A model generated the notes under the pieces. The model did no database searches, was not told the DNA's origin, and saw only the letters and a program-made list of their open reading frames with translations. From positions 124,001-188,000 of the forward strand of contig JAOTOM010003834.1 of NCBI GenBank assembly GCA_034440615.1: a DNA stretch of 64,000 nt, read 5' to 3'. The position numbers and the translations under genes are program-made. This stretch comes from Ashinkailepas kermadecensis. Lineage: Eukaryota; Arthropoda; Thecostraca; Neolepadidae. This document shows, piece after piece, positions 23,999 to 34,197 of this stretch (its first letter is position 1; every line of letters starts with the position of its first letter).

Positions 23999-24763
23999 AT
24001 GGATTGTGTGTTAAATAAGAAAGTAGTCCTCCTTCGTTCACATGAAGGAGTCCTGGATGGTCCTGACCAATACACTGAAATCATCCGGAGTGCTGGATAC
24101 GATGTGCACAACGTGCCAACCCTGTCTTTCCAATACCAAGGCTTGGACTTGCTGAAAAAAATGCTGGATGTTCCAGCAGCATTTTCTGGTCTTATCTTCA
24201 CCAGTCCACGGGCGGTTCTCGCGGCTGGTCAGGCAAACAATAGATGTCAATTGGACCATGGCTGGCAGGATAAGCTCTGCTTTGTGGTTGGAGAGAAAAC
24301 TTCTGCCATGGTACAAGAAGTCATGGGTTTGTCAGCAATAGGAAGTAATTCAGGAAATGCTGAAAATCTTGCTGACCTAATCATCCAGAAGATAGACAGA
24401 GGAAGCAAGCCATTGCTCTTCCCATCTGGCAGTTTGAAGAAGGAAACTGTTCCAATGAAACTGGAGATGGCCGGCATTAATTTGCAATGCACCTCTGTTT
24501 ATGTGACATGTCAGCATCCTGAACTGACAACCAAGCTGAAGAAAGCCCTTGAAGAAAGGCCAAATTTTATTGTGTACTTTAGTCCTTCTGGTGTCAAGTT
24601 TAGCCAAGATATCATCATGCAAGTTGAAGGTCTGGAACATGTTGGGCATGTATCAATTGGTCCAACAACTAAAGCTGCTCTTGAAAGCAGTGGTTTCAAG
24701 GTGTGTGGTTCTGCACAGAAACCATGTCCAGAGTCTGTGCTTGAAGTACTACAAGCCCAATGA
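23999..24763 (+). CDS. UROS: uroporphyrinogen-III synthase
   Basis: This cytosolic enzyme closes and rearranges hydroxymethylbilane to uroporphyrinogen III, the fourth step of heme synthesis. The 254-residue frame fits the usual animal length (about 265) and is one HEM4 domain. Recognisable blocks are FTSPRAV (67-73), SGNAENL (118-124), FPSG (141-144), FSPSG (194-198) and IGPTT (220-224). Together they line the active-site cleft between the two lobes in known structures. The start is firm because an in-frame TGA immediately precedes the ATG (TGAATGG). No frame breaks are present and the coding part has no introns, which is unusual for an animal UROS. There is no genomic poly(A) tail to prove a processed retrocopy. 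The gene sits between two similar direct repeats. An intact frame suggests function or a very recent copy. Confidence 0.95.
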   Translation: MDCVLNKKVVLLRSHEGVLDGPDQYTEIIRSAGYDVHNVPTLSFQYQGLDLLKKMLDVPAAFSGLIFTSPRAVLAAGQANNRCQLDHGWQDKLCFVVGEKTSAMVQEVMGLSAIGSNSGNAENLADLIIQKIDRGSKPLLFPSGSLKKETVPMKLEMAGINLQCTSVYVTCQHPELTTKLKKALEERPNFIVYFSPSGVKFSQDIIMQVEGLEHVGHVSIGPTTKAALESSGFKVCGSAQKPCPESVLEVLQAQ

Positions 24764-24918
24764 TGTTAGCCTGGCTATCCAATGTCAATATAATTGGTAT
24801 GTTTCTCTGTTATGTATGGTACTTTTCTGTTGTGTTTTCAGGGATGATAGCTTTCCTTGGTAAATCATTCAAATGTTCATGGCGTTGTTTCTGGTAGTCG
24901 TATTTGGGATAAGCTGTA

Positions 24919-24924
24919 AATAAA
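24919..24924 (+). terminator. polyadenylation signal of UROS
   Basis: AATAAA lies 156 bases after the stop codon and is followed about 20 bases later by a GT-rich element (GTGTTGTTGT), the normal layout of an animal cleavage site. Confidence 0.7.
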
Positions 24925-25790
24925 ATTGCAACAGATCCCAGTGTTGTTGTATTATGATATCTTAAAGAGGGCTATTTTTAGAATATTTTATGGAATCATG
25001 TAGTTGGTCTAGGTTTATTGCATACTTGTGTTTGCAATGTACAATCAATACCTATATGGTATATGGAGATCAGCAGTATTTGTATGATAATGTCTTGTTC
25101 CGTCATGGTGCCATAATCCCAGTTTTTTTTGTGAGGGGGGATAATTTCTACAAACACCTTGTGATTGTGAAATAAATTAACCATTTTTCTTCATGTGTGT
25201 CTGTAAATGAGCACTTCTGCAATGGAGATCAGTTCTGTGATGGAAGTTGCCTAGGTATCTTTGGAATGTATTTCTATCAGTACTGTAATATTGCATTTCA
25301 TGTGTTTACACAAAGGGAATTAACACATTGTTCCACCCATTTGTTCCTGCTGTCACAATTGTATCTGGTCATCCTGCTGGTGATCAGGCTATGCTAAATA
25401 ACCTTTGCTTCACCTCCTCCATTGTTCTCTCAACTCAATAAGTGTGCTTGTCTGAAGAATGTGTAGGTACCATATGTAGCAATATTTTCCACTTTCTACC
25501 AAATTAGTAAATTGTTTATTGGTCAAATGTGGTCAAGGAGTGTGTGAATTCATGAAAATGTGCTGGTTTCAAAGATTAGCATACATAACTAATATTCAAC
25601 ATCTAATGTATAAACTAAATGTATTCAAATACAAGTGTACATAAGGACATTCATGGAAGTGCAAATATATTGAGTGATACATTACATGCATACTGATGCA
25701 GAATAGTATGTAAGCTCAAGCTGTATGCAAACTGAAGTATATGTAATGAAAAGTACATATGGGCACTTGGGCATGAATCAATGGCATTTA
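24925..25790. other. AT-rich region downstream of UROS
   Basis: No gene is seen. It is AT-rich with scattered ACATACATG-like strings. Confidence 0.5.
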
Positions 25791-25793
25791 TTT

Positions 25794-25945
25794 CTGAAAA
25801 TTATTGGGGGCATAATACATGAAGTAATTCATGGGTGGGTGCAAATTGATTTGGGGAGCACACTCCAAATGGCCCAAGTTAAAATTTAAATTATTTGGGG
25901 GGGGGGGCAAAGCCAACATTGAGATAAGTGCCACCTGAATGTTTA
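25794..25945 (+). repeat. direct repeat right of UROS
   Basis: Partner of 23,410-23,560 in the same orientation, 2.4 kb away. It shares AAATTATTGGGGG, ATACATGAAG, CACACTCCA, a long G-run and the phrase AAGTGYCNCC near the end. Confidence 0.65.
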
Positions 25946-26015
25946 CTTTGCACCCAATAATTTCAATTATCCCCTCCCCCAAAGAACCGTATATAAAACA
26001 ACACCCATGACACAT

Positions 26016-26125
26016 ACATACATCTCCAGCTGCTCTTACGTACACACCGCATCATCCAAACCACTTTCGTTTCTAGGGGGTTTGGATGATGCTGTGAGTA
26101 CCTAAAAGCAGCTGGAGATGTATGT
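26016..26125. repeat. 47-bp stem hairpin, precursor-microRNA-like shape
   Basis: Positions 26,016-26,062 pair with 26,079-26,125 at 43 of 47 positions around a 16-base loop. The outer 19 and the inner 14 pairs are perfect, and the four mismatches sit between them. It is either a miniature inverted-repeat element or a long hairpin RNA. No transcription evidence is available. Confidence 0.75.
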
Positions 26126-26129
26126 ACAT

Positions 26130-27285
26130 ATGCCCAAACCTCTTTCATTTCTAGCAGTTTAGGTGCCTTAAGCCCAAATGAACAAAAAAACAAAATTTTC
26201 ATTTCCATGCTTACTTGTAACACTACATGCCTAGCTTCTCTACAACAAATGTTTGTTTTACCTTCATCATTTCTGACCTTTGTATCACAGTAAAGCTATT
26301 TAGCAATAGATTTTCCACTGCCCTCTCCCTTTTGCAAAAGGTTTTTGCCAACTAAGGTTACCCAATGGGCTCAAGGAGTAGGGCCAAGAGTTTCCAGGCA
26401 TCCTATCCCCACCAATAGTGGACTATTATATCCTTCCAATACCACATTTTCCCTTTCCTTAAGCATTGCTTGCCTCTCCCATGCTATCAACCATATGTCA
26501 GGCTACCCTTTTGGAGGTCTTAAGCATCATACTGGAATGATCCTACACATGAACACTAGCATGCACTTCGCCATCTGCCGGCTGGGGCACGGTCACTCAC
26601 AGCCTCAACCCAGGGGACCGTCGGAGGCGGCGGCAGCTAAAGCTTCGTTACATGGTTCGTGTGGGCAAAGTTCGTTGCACGTTAAGACCTAAATCCCTCT
26701 CTCCAGGCGCTCCTGAGCATATGAACGTTGTATTGACACTTCCGCCGGCTGTTGAGCCAGGTCACCGGTGCGCAGCTCAGGGCATCGCAGGTCACCGGTG
26801 TGCCGAACACATCGGCACAAACAGCTGCTCGGCAGACGCCCTTCACTGTGCGGAACGTGTTGGTCAGCAGGCAACCTTGGATGGGAGATGTCCCAGATAG
26901 TGGGCGGAGAAGGAGTTCTCCACCTAACCCACACTGAGGGATAGTTTTCAGACGAAGCCAGCGCTTACGCTGCCGCGCCTGCCCCCACCCCTAGCGGCGG
27001 GTCGAGTCGGGCAGCCCAGGCAGGGCCTCCCACACTTACCACACCCAACATCGTGGCCTAGACACAAACCCAGACTGAGAGAAGAATTATCCCTTTCTCC
27101 CAGGATGGCGTCAGGATCCTGTGCCCTCTCCCCCCCCCTCCTTCTGGATCGCCTCTGGTGAGTAGCGCCCATCACGAGTCTCGCCATCTGGCCATTTCCG
27201 TTGGGGAAGGGCACCCGTTCCCAGTGTCGCTATCTGGCCGCCTCCGCTGAAGAGAGGCACGAACCTCACTATTGGATCACCTCCG
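26130..27285. other. unassigned stretch
   Basis: No supported gene. GC content rises from 26,560. Small duplications of CAGGTCACCGGTG occur near 26,757-26,800. Confidence 0.4.
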
Positions 27286-27288
27286 CTG

Positions 27289-27640
27289 GTGAAGTGCACC
27301 CGTCTCTCTGGTTTGGCTATCTGGCCACCTGCGCTGGTGAAGTGCACCCGTCTCTCTGGTTTGGCTATCTGGCCACCTGCGCTGGTGAAGTGCACCCGTC
27401 TCTCTGGTTTGGCTATCTGCACGAACCTGTGCAACCTGTAAGTGCACTCTCTGGTTTGGCTGGCCACCGTGAAGTGCACCCGTCTCTGTTTGGCTATTGA
27501 CCTGCGTGGTGAAGTGCTGGCTATCTGGCCACCTGCGCTGGTGAAGTGCACCCGTCTCTCTGGTTTGGCTATCTGGCCACCTGCGCTGGTGAAGTGCACC
27601 CGTCTCTCTGGTTTGGCTATCTGGCCACCTGCGCTGGTAG
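27289..27640. repeat. 48-bp minisatellite with a rearranged centre
   Basis: Full units start GTGAAGTGCACCCGTC at 27,289, 27,337, 27,385, 27,540 and 27,588. Between 27,430 and 27,530 the units are shortened and scrambled. Long frames across it on both strands are artefacts. Confidence 0.93.
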
Positions 27641-28482
27641 TGAATCGTCCTCGGGTTTTCTGCGGGCCGTTTCAACTGTCCAGCGCCCCTCATCTGGAGC
27701 TTCCATTGGCCTCAGTTGTAGTGCCATTGTTATGCTAAATGCTAATTCATTCGTAAGGAAAATACGTCGCGGACATGTTCAAGATAATCGACACGTCCGT
27801 CGTGAGTTGGCATATCTCAACAAGAAGACGGAGTGACAAAAGGCTGACTTTCTCGGAGATCCGTACTCAGCACGCTGAAGACTTGTGAGTCATTGGATGT
27901 ACCTGACCCATACAGTAATAGCATCCGTTTCTGATGTAATACTACCATGGCCAGAAACCCTGAGTGGATCGGGGTCCGACACCCCCTGGTTTGGTACCCT
28001 TCTAATGTTAATTTGTCATTTTCTCTATTCAATCTCAAAACTGTCAGCCCCTGACCCAGCCCCCCCCCCTCCCTGGCTTGGTGAGAGCTCTCCATCATTG
28101 AGTGCTACGCTTAGGTATCTCTTGATTGTGTTATTGTAATTATGCGCGAGCATACCTCGTTATATAGTTATGCACGTGTGCCTCAAACTGGAAACCTATG
28201 TTACCGTTGTACGAGTAGAGACCAGGGCAGATGTTAGCATGTTAACCCCTGCAGAATGCTCCCCGCAGTCGCCGATTTGTCCTCGCAGTATAATTGATTG
28301 GTCCCCACAGTGAATATACACATTCCTTTAAAAAGTCATGCCCAATACAGTGTGTCTCATACCAACCAGGAAATATAACGAAAGAATAGCATATTTTCAA
28401 CAGCGAAGTGCTTATCCTGAGGTCAGCAATTGGTCACTAGGTTGGAAGATCAAACCAAGGTATTAAATTTACCATAACCAGC

Positions 28483-30060
28483 GGCGTACCAAAGGGGGGG
28501 GGGCACTTGGAGATTCACCCCCTCCCCCCCTCTGGGAGGTTGGGTACCCAAGATTCGCGCTGGGGTTCGGAAAAAATGCGTCAGGCTCCTAAAATCGCGT
28601 TGGGAACACCAAAAATCTCCCCCGGAGCCCCTAAAAATCACATTGGGCCATAACAATCGCATTGGGAGCCGCAAAAAGTCGCGCCGGGGTCCCAGAAAAT
28701 CACAATGGTGCCTCAAAAAGTCTGGCCGGGGCCACTCAAAACATGCTGTGGGCCCAAAAAGTATCGCAAGGTTCCAGAAATGACGCTGAGAACCCCTGAA
28801 AGACGAGCGAGACCCCTGAAAACCACGCTGGGGCTCAAAAGGTCAGGCCGGGCACATGAAGACCACGCTGTTGGCCCCAAAATGTCGACTCCGGTTCCTG
28901 AAAATCATGCTGATGTACTAAAAAATTCGCACCTGGGCCACTGAAAGTAACGCTGGGGGCCCACAAGAGTTGTCCCGGGGTTCTTGAAAATCACGATGGG
29001 GATCCGAAAACACGGGCTGGTCCCCTGAAAATCACGCTGGAAGCAAAAAGATCAGGCCGGGCCCCTGAAAATCACGGCTGGGGCTCCAAAAAAAGTCGGA
29101 CCGAGGTCCCTGAACATCACGCTGGGGTCCTCCCCAAAAAGTCGTGCCGGTTCTTCACAATCACGATGGAGACTCCAAAAGGTCGAGCCGGGGCCCTTGG
29201 AAATCACGCTGAGCCTGGGATACCAAAAAGTCACGCCCAGGCCCCTGAAAATCACGCTAGGGGCTCGACAGGTCGCACCGGGGCCCCACAAATCTCGCCG
29301 GGACCACCCGAAAAAATGAAGCCGGGGCAACGGATAACAGCCGAACATGGAAAACCACTCTGGGGCCACAACTATCGCTCCAAAAGCCCTCAAAACGAGT
29401 TGGACCCCCAAGACGTGTCGGGGCCATTAAAACATGCGATAGGGATCCAAACAAATTACGGGGGGGCCCAAAAATCGTACTTAGACCCAAAAAAGTGTCC
29501 GTGCCCTTCAAAATAATTTTGGGGCCCAAACAGTCGCGCGGGAGCCCCTCAAGTTGCATCTGATTTCCCACAAGTGAATTCCTACCCGAAATGTCACTGT
29601 GGCCACAAAATTGCGTCAAAGACCCCCCCCCCCCACACACACACAAACAAAATAACGCGACGGGCCCCGGAAACAAAGCGTGTTGGGCCACGAAAAAAAT
29701 GCACCGGGAGACCGAAGAATCGTACCGTGGGCCAAAATTATCGCAAGAAGTAGAACTCGACCACAATACAAAAAATCGCAAAGGGTCTCCATCGTATCGA
29801 TCCGAGCACCGGAAACTTCAGAACAGGTCCCGAAAGAAAGCTCTTCGAAAGGCCTTTCTACTCTGAAGGGTACCATCGGTTCAAGAAAAAAAAACTCGGT
29901 GAGCAGCCGCAGTGGTGTACCAAAAAGGACAATGCCCCCACGCCCTCCTGAAGGGGTGGTCTCCGAAGGATCGCGTAGGGTTCCCTAAATTCGCTCTAGG
30001 CCCCATACATTAGGGCCGGGGCATCAAAATTTCCCATCGGGACTACCAAAAATTGGCGTC
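28483..30060 (-). mobile_element. GGGGCC-array element, copy D (partial)
   Basis: Starts CAGCGGCGTACCAAAGG followed by a G-run. It continues as the reverse complement of the copy A body, with repeated CCCCTGAAAATCACGCTGGG and CCCAAAAAGTCGCGCC-type units. The CTCC-rich part and the 17.5-18.2-kb head of copy A are absent, so it is truncated or a shorter subtype. Confidence 0.5.
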
Positions 30061-30128
30061 GATGGCCTCAAGTAAGCACAGCGTGCCTCGCCACAAACAT
30101 TGACTAAAATGGAGAAGAAAAAAACAAT

Positions 30129-30130
<2 letters not shown>

Positions 30131-30161
<31 letters not shown>

Positions 30162-30185
30162 ATATACATATCCACATATATATAC
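30131..30185. repeat. AT/TATG microsatellite
   Basis: (AT)n passing into (TATG)n and back to TATATACA-type sequence. A run of CAATGTC units, CCAATGTCCAATGTC, follows near 30,230-30,255. Confidence 0.9.
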
Positions 30186-30257
30186 CAGGCCAATACGTAG
30201 TATGTGGATGGCCAAACCAATGTCCTATGTCCAATGTCCAATGTCCAATGTCCAAAC

Positions 30258-33200
30258 CTAAGTGCCAAAACAAACCAATGTCTTAATGCTTTCTCGACCA
30301 GAAGAATCTTTCCGCTGGTATCTAGATTACAGCGAGCTGGTGGGGCTGGTGCTAAGCATAGCTTAATGATATCTCCCATTGATCAACCCACTTTTATGTC
30401 ATCCAAGTCTAACTGAATATAGCTAGATTTATCACTACTGTTAGTCATTGTCACCAAATGGATGTCTAAGCAAGCTTAAACGATCATTTATCAGTCCTAA
30501 GACGACAATTTCGCGAAGGTGACAACGAGAAGTGGATTTAATTGGTTTTCTGATCGCCATCTTCGGAGTTTATTGATTTGTATAACATTTGGTGCTGGCT
30601 GCAAGGCACCTGGCACACAAGCATTGAACAGCAATGCATACATGACGATGCAACAATGCAACACTGGCAACGCATAAATAATGCAAAACCTTCAAATTTC
30701 ACCCCGTCACGACCATGGTTTTCGCTGTGCTATACCGTTTTGTAAATAACGTCGTTGAGAAGGTATTGAAGCTGGGAAACTCTAATCATGCAGGCTGTAA
30801 TCACGGGAATCAAGTTTGTAGGAAAAAAATGCATTTAAAACATTCCTCCCATTTTATATTGGGCATGGGTGTTGTTTTGTATGCTTGTGAGGGGTAATTT
30901 GCCCCCCTAATGTTGGCTTTGTCCCAATGGGCGTATGTTTCTGAAAATTATTGGGGAACCAGTGGCGTATCTATATTTGTATCAAGGGGGAGGCGGGCAA
31001 ACGAATTTGGAGGGGCCCCACTTAACCCCATTAAAAAGTCCTCATATTTCTACCACTATTTTGTTAAAGGAGACCTTTTTAAATAAAATGATTAGTGACC
31101 AACTGAATTGTCCTGTGGAGGGGCCTAATCTACTACTATCGCTTCTGATTAGTCGGATTTCAACCCTAACTCCCCCGCCCTGTCCTAAGGTTTTCTTTTG
31201 GTTTCCCTTAATAAGCCACCTCACACTGAATTTACACCTATACAAATCACTTTAAAATGTCAAATTCCCCAACTTCAAGCATTCCAGTTCATAGCGCCCG
31301 GTCGCCACGACGCCAATGTTCGTGCACGTGCACATCCGTCATTGCGCATTCGGCGCATTCGCCACATTTCGTTCGATGCTACGGTTTCTACTAGACCTAC
31401 GTTTTGCTAATTGCTGCCACCTGATAGACTTGCACCATATATGACGTGATGGAATGCTTCGTATGGGCGTTCGCTGCGAAAATCCAATTAATTAAATTCG
31501 ATCATTAGTTCCCTACTTCCCACATTTTCTGGTGATTAAGAAATGCGGATACCCGCTGAGCTTTGATGCACCCCATATCTTTGATTAAATATGCTCCCAG
31601 ATTGGCGCCCGAACCGAGGCCCTACATCAGTGTTCATTTTTGGACCTGTTGCATCTTTCTTCGTTTAAGGATGCGTCTTAGGGCTCCAATCCAATGTGTT
31701 AGGGGCCCCAACACATTTTCGAATCCCCTGCTCATTTTTAGGGTTTGTTGCTTTTTTTGTGCGCCGAGGATTGTCTTAGGTGTCTGGGCGTTTTCGAAAA
31801 TCCCGATGTGTTTATTTAGTGCCCGGTCTTTTTCTTCGTTTTGGGACAATGTTGCTTTCTGCGGCCTCAGACTCTTTTTCAGGCCCGTGTGCGGTCTCAT
31901 GGCCCCTGTGTGCCTTGAGAGCTTCCGGTGTATTTTTTTAGAGCTCCCGGTATGTTTATTCAGGGCTGCAACGCATGTATTAAGGCCCCGTCGCTTTTTG
32001 CGAGACTCTGTGCGCTTTGGAGGGCCAGTTCCATTTTCGGCCCACGTTGTGCTCTTAGGGTCCCGCTGTGTTTATTTGGGGCTTCTGACTCACAATTGTG
32101 GAGCCCCAGTACGACTTTGGGGCTTCGGTGCGATTTTTGCTGGGTCCCAGCGCGACTTATCGAGCCCAAGCGTGTTGTTCCGAGAACCCAACGCCAGTTT
32201 TCTAGGCTCAACGCGATTTTTGTGAATCTTTTCCGAATTTGTTTTGAAAGTCTGAATCCCGGCCTGATTTTTCGAGCCCTGGCGCCATGTTTTTGTATCC
32301 CACCTCGATTTGTCAAGCTCTGGTATGTTTTTCGGGGCGGTACGCGATTTGTGAAGGCATCTGGTGATATGTTCGGTGCTCCAGAGCCATTTTCCTGAAC
32401 CCGATATTTATTTTTTGGGAACTCCTTATTTTGGAGGGCTCCGGGTGCATTTTTTTCGGATGTCGATGCGATTTTTGTGGTCACACTATGCTTATATGGG
32501 GTCCTAGACGCCAATTTTTTGGCGTCAAAATTTTTTTTTGGGGGACTACGGATGGGAATTGTGGGTCCAGAGCGCAATATTTGTGGGGACCGGTTTGAGT
32601 TTGCGGAGCGCGTTCACTTAGCTGTGGCCCGAACGCGATTTTCGCGGTTCTTGTTGAAAATTTCCTTATCTCCTGGTATCTCGATATTTTCCCATTTTAA
32701 GGGTGGCCTCTTATCTCATGGTGGACTCCTCTTCTCTCCCAGGTGCCTCTTATTCCAAATTACAGGCAACCTTTCCTATCTCAGTGCCCTTGCCATTTCC
32801 TGGAGACCTTCTTACTCGTCTTGGAGCCTTCTTTCCCGCCTGGGAGCCATCTCTCTTATCCAATGGCATTTATCTCCTATTTTAGGGGCCTCCTCGTTCA
32901 TCATGGGGTCTCATGTCAAATTTTGTATCGCCCTCTTTCGAATTAGGTGCCTCCTGCCACGTCTCTGGATCATCGTTTTCTATTTTGGTGGAACCTTACC
33001 CGTTGTGGGGCCTGCTTTTCGTCTCCGAAGCCTCATCTCATATCCACTGGCTTTCTCTTCCGTCTTAGGGCCTCCTCTCATTTTCTGGGTCCTCCTTTAC
33101 AATCCTGAGGGCCTTCGTTCCAATTTTTGGCACTCCCTTGATTTCTGTGGCCTCCTATCCTCTCCTAGGTGACTCCTTTTTCAAATTACGCGCCTCCTCT

Positions 33201-33825
33201 CACGTCTTGAAGGCCTCATCTGTGTTTGGATCCTCATTATCCTCTTAGCAGGGTGCTTTTGCGTCCTTGTCCTAAATCTTTTCTCCTTGGGTCCACCTCT
33301 TCCAAAATATGGGCCTTATCTGGCTGGTCTCAGTGGCCTTCTCTCATTCCTGCGGAGACCTTCTTACTCATCTTGAGTCCCCCTGTTGCATCCGGAGAAA
33401 TCTCTCCCATCATCATATTTTATATTGTAGGGGCCTTCTCTTCGATCTTGGGGGCCTCGTTTTCCAAATTAAGAATATTCTGCCACCCATCGGAAGCCTT
33501 CTTGTCTAACCTGGGTGGCTTCTTACCCGTTTCGGTAGCATCCTTTTCGTCCTGAGGCCTTCTCCCAATATCTGTCCTACGACTCTTATAGGGACCTGAT
33601 TAGATTTCCTGGGGGGTCTCGTTGCCAGTCTGGGGTCCTCCTTGACAGCATGATTTTCTGTCCCGTCGGCCTCCTTGCTCACATTTTTTCCTGTGCATTT
33701 CCGGGTAGGGGCCTCCTCAAATCTCAGGGGGGTGGGGGCCAGTCTCACAGCAAGGGGTGGGGGCGACTGCCCCCGCTGCCCCCCCCCCCCCCCCCCCGGT
33801 GGCGACGCCCCTGCCACTAGGCCGT
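30258..33825 (+). mobile_element. GGGGCC-array element, copy B
   Basis: Matches copy A from AGTGCCAAAACAAACCAAT onward through the head (30,258-31,600), the GCGCGA/T-run body (31,600-32,670), and the CTCC-rich tail. It ends in GGTGGCGACGCCCCTGCCAC after a poly-C run (33,779-33,798). An internal CAGTGGCGTATC at 30,960 may be the true left end of the element, with 30,258-30,959 being older flanking DNA shared by both copies. Confidence 0.55.
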
Positions 33826-33829
33826 TCTG

Positions 33830-34085
33830 GACACTCAGTGAACCAAAGGTCGAGTACTTGCTCTCGGAAAAGAAATCACCAACCACACAGGCGGAAATTA
33901 TTGGTATCTGCCACAAGTTCGTCGATGACAACAATCACAAAACACTAGTATTCACGGATAGGTCGAAACACGAGGCTAAGGTAGGCACCGACATCACTGA
34001 GCCAGGCCTTAGGCTTTCCAAGCGTCTACCGGATAAATAAATATACTCCACTGAAGCAATGGCCATTCTGGCCGCTATTTCCTGT
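33830..34085 (+). pseudogene. RNase H fragment of a second non-LTR retrotransposon
   Basis: The frame contains LVFTDRSKHEAKVGTDI, then LSKRLPD, and after a stop IYSTEAMAILAAI. This is the order of the RNase H catalytic start (TDGSK) and the E-A helix of I/Jockey-group elements, with G replaced by R in TDGSK. It is on the opposite strand to the neighbouring element, so it is an independent insertion. Confidence 0.65.
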
Positions 34086-34197
34086 TGGTTGGTTATTTGG
34101 GTTTAGGGGCGCATCGACTGTGTTGGTCATACAGCGTCCATAACAATGTTAGATGGACAGCTTCAGAGGATCGGTGCAAACAGTAATGTAAAAACCT

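Noticed and set aside
31563..32577. Frames of 200 or more codons in copy B
   Set aside because: Equivalent positions in copy A are broken by stops and shifts, and the sequence is a degenerate DNA array, not a protein family.
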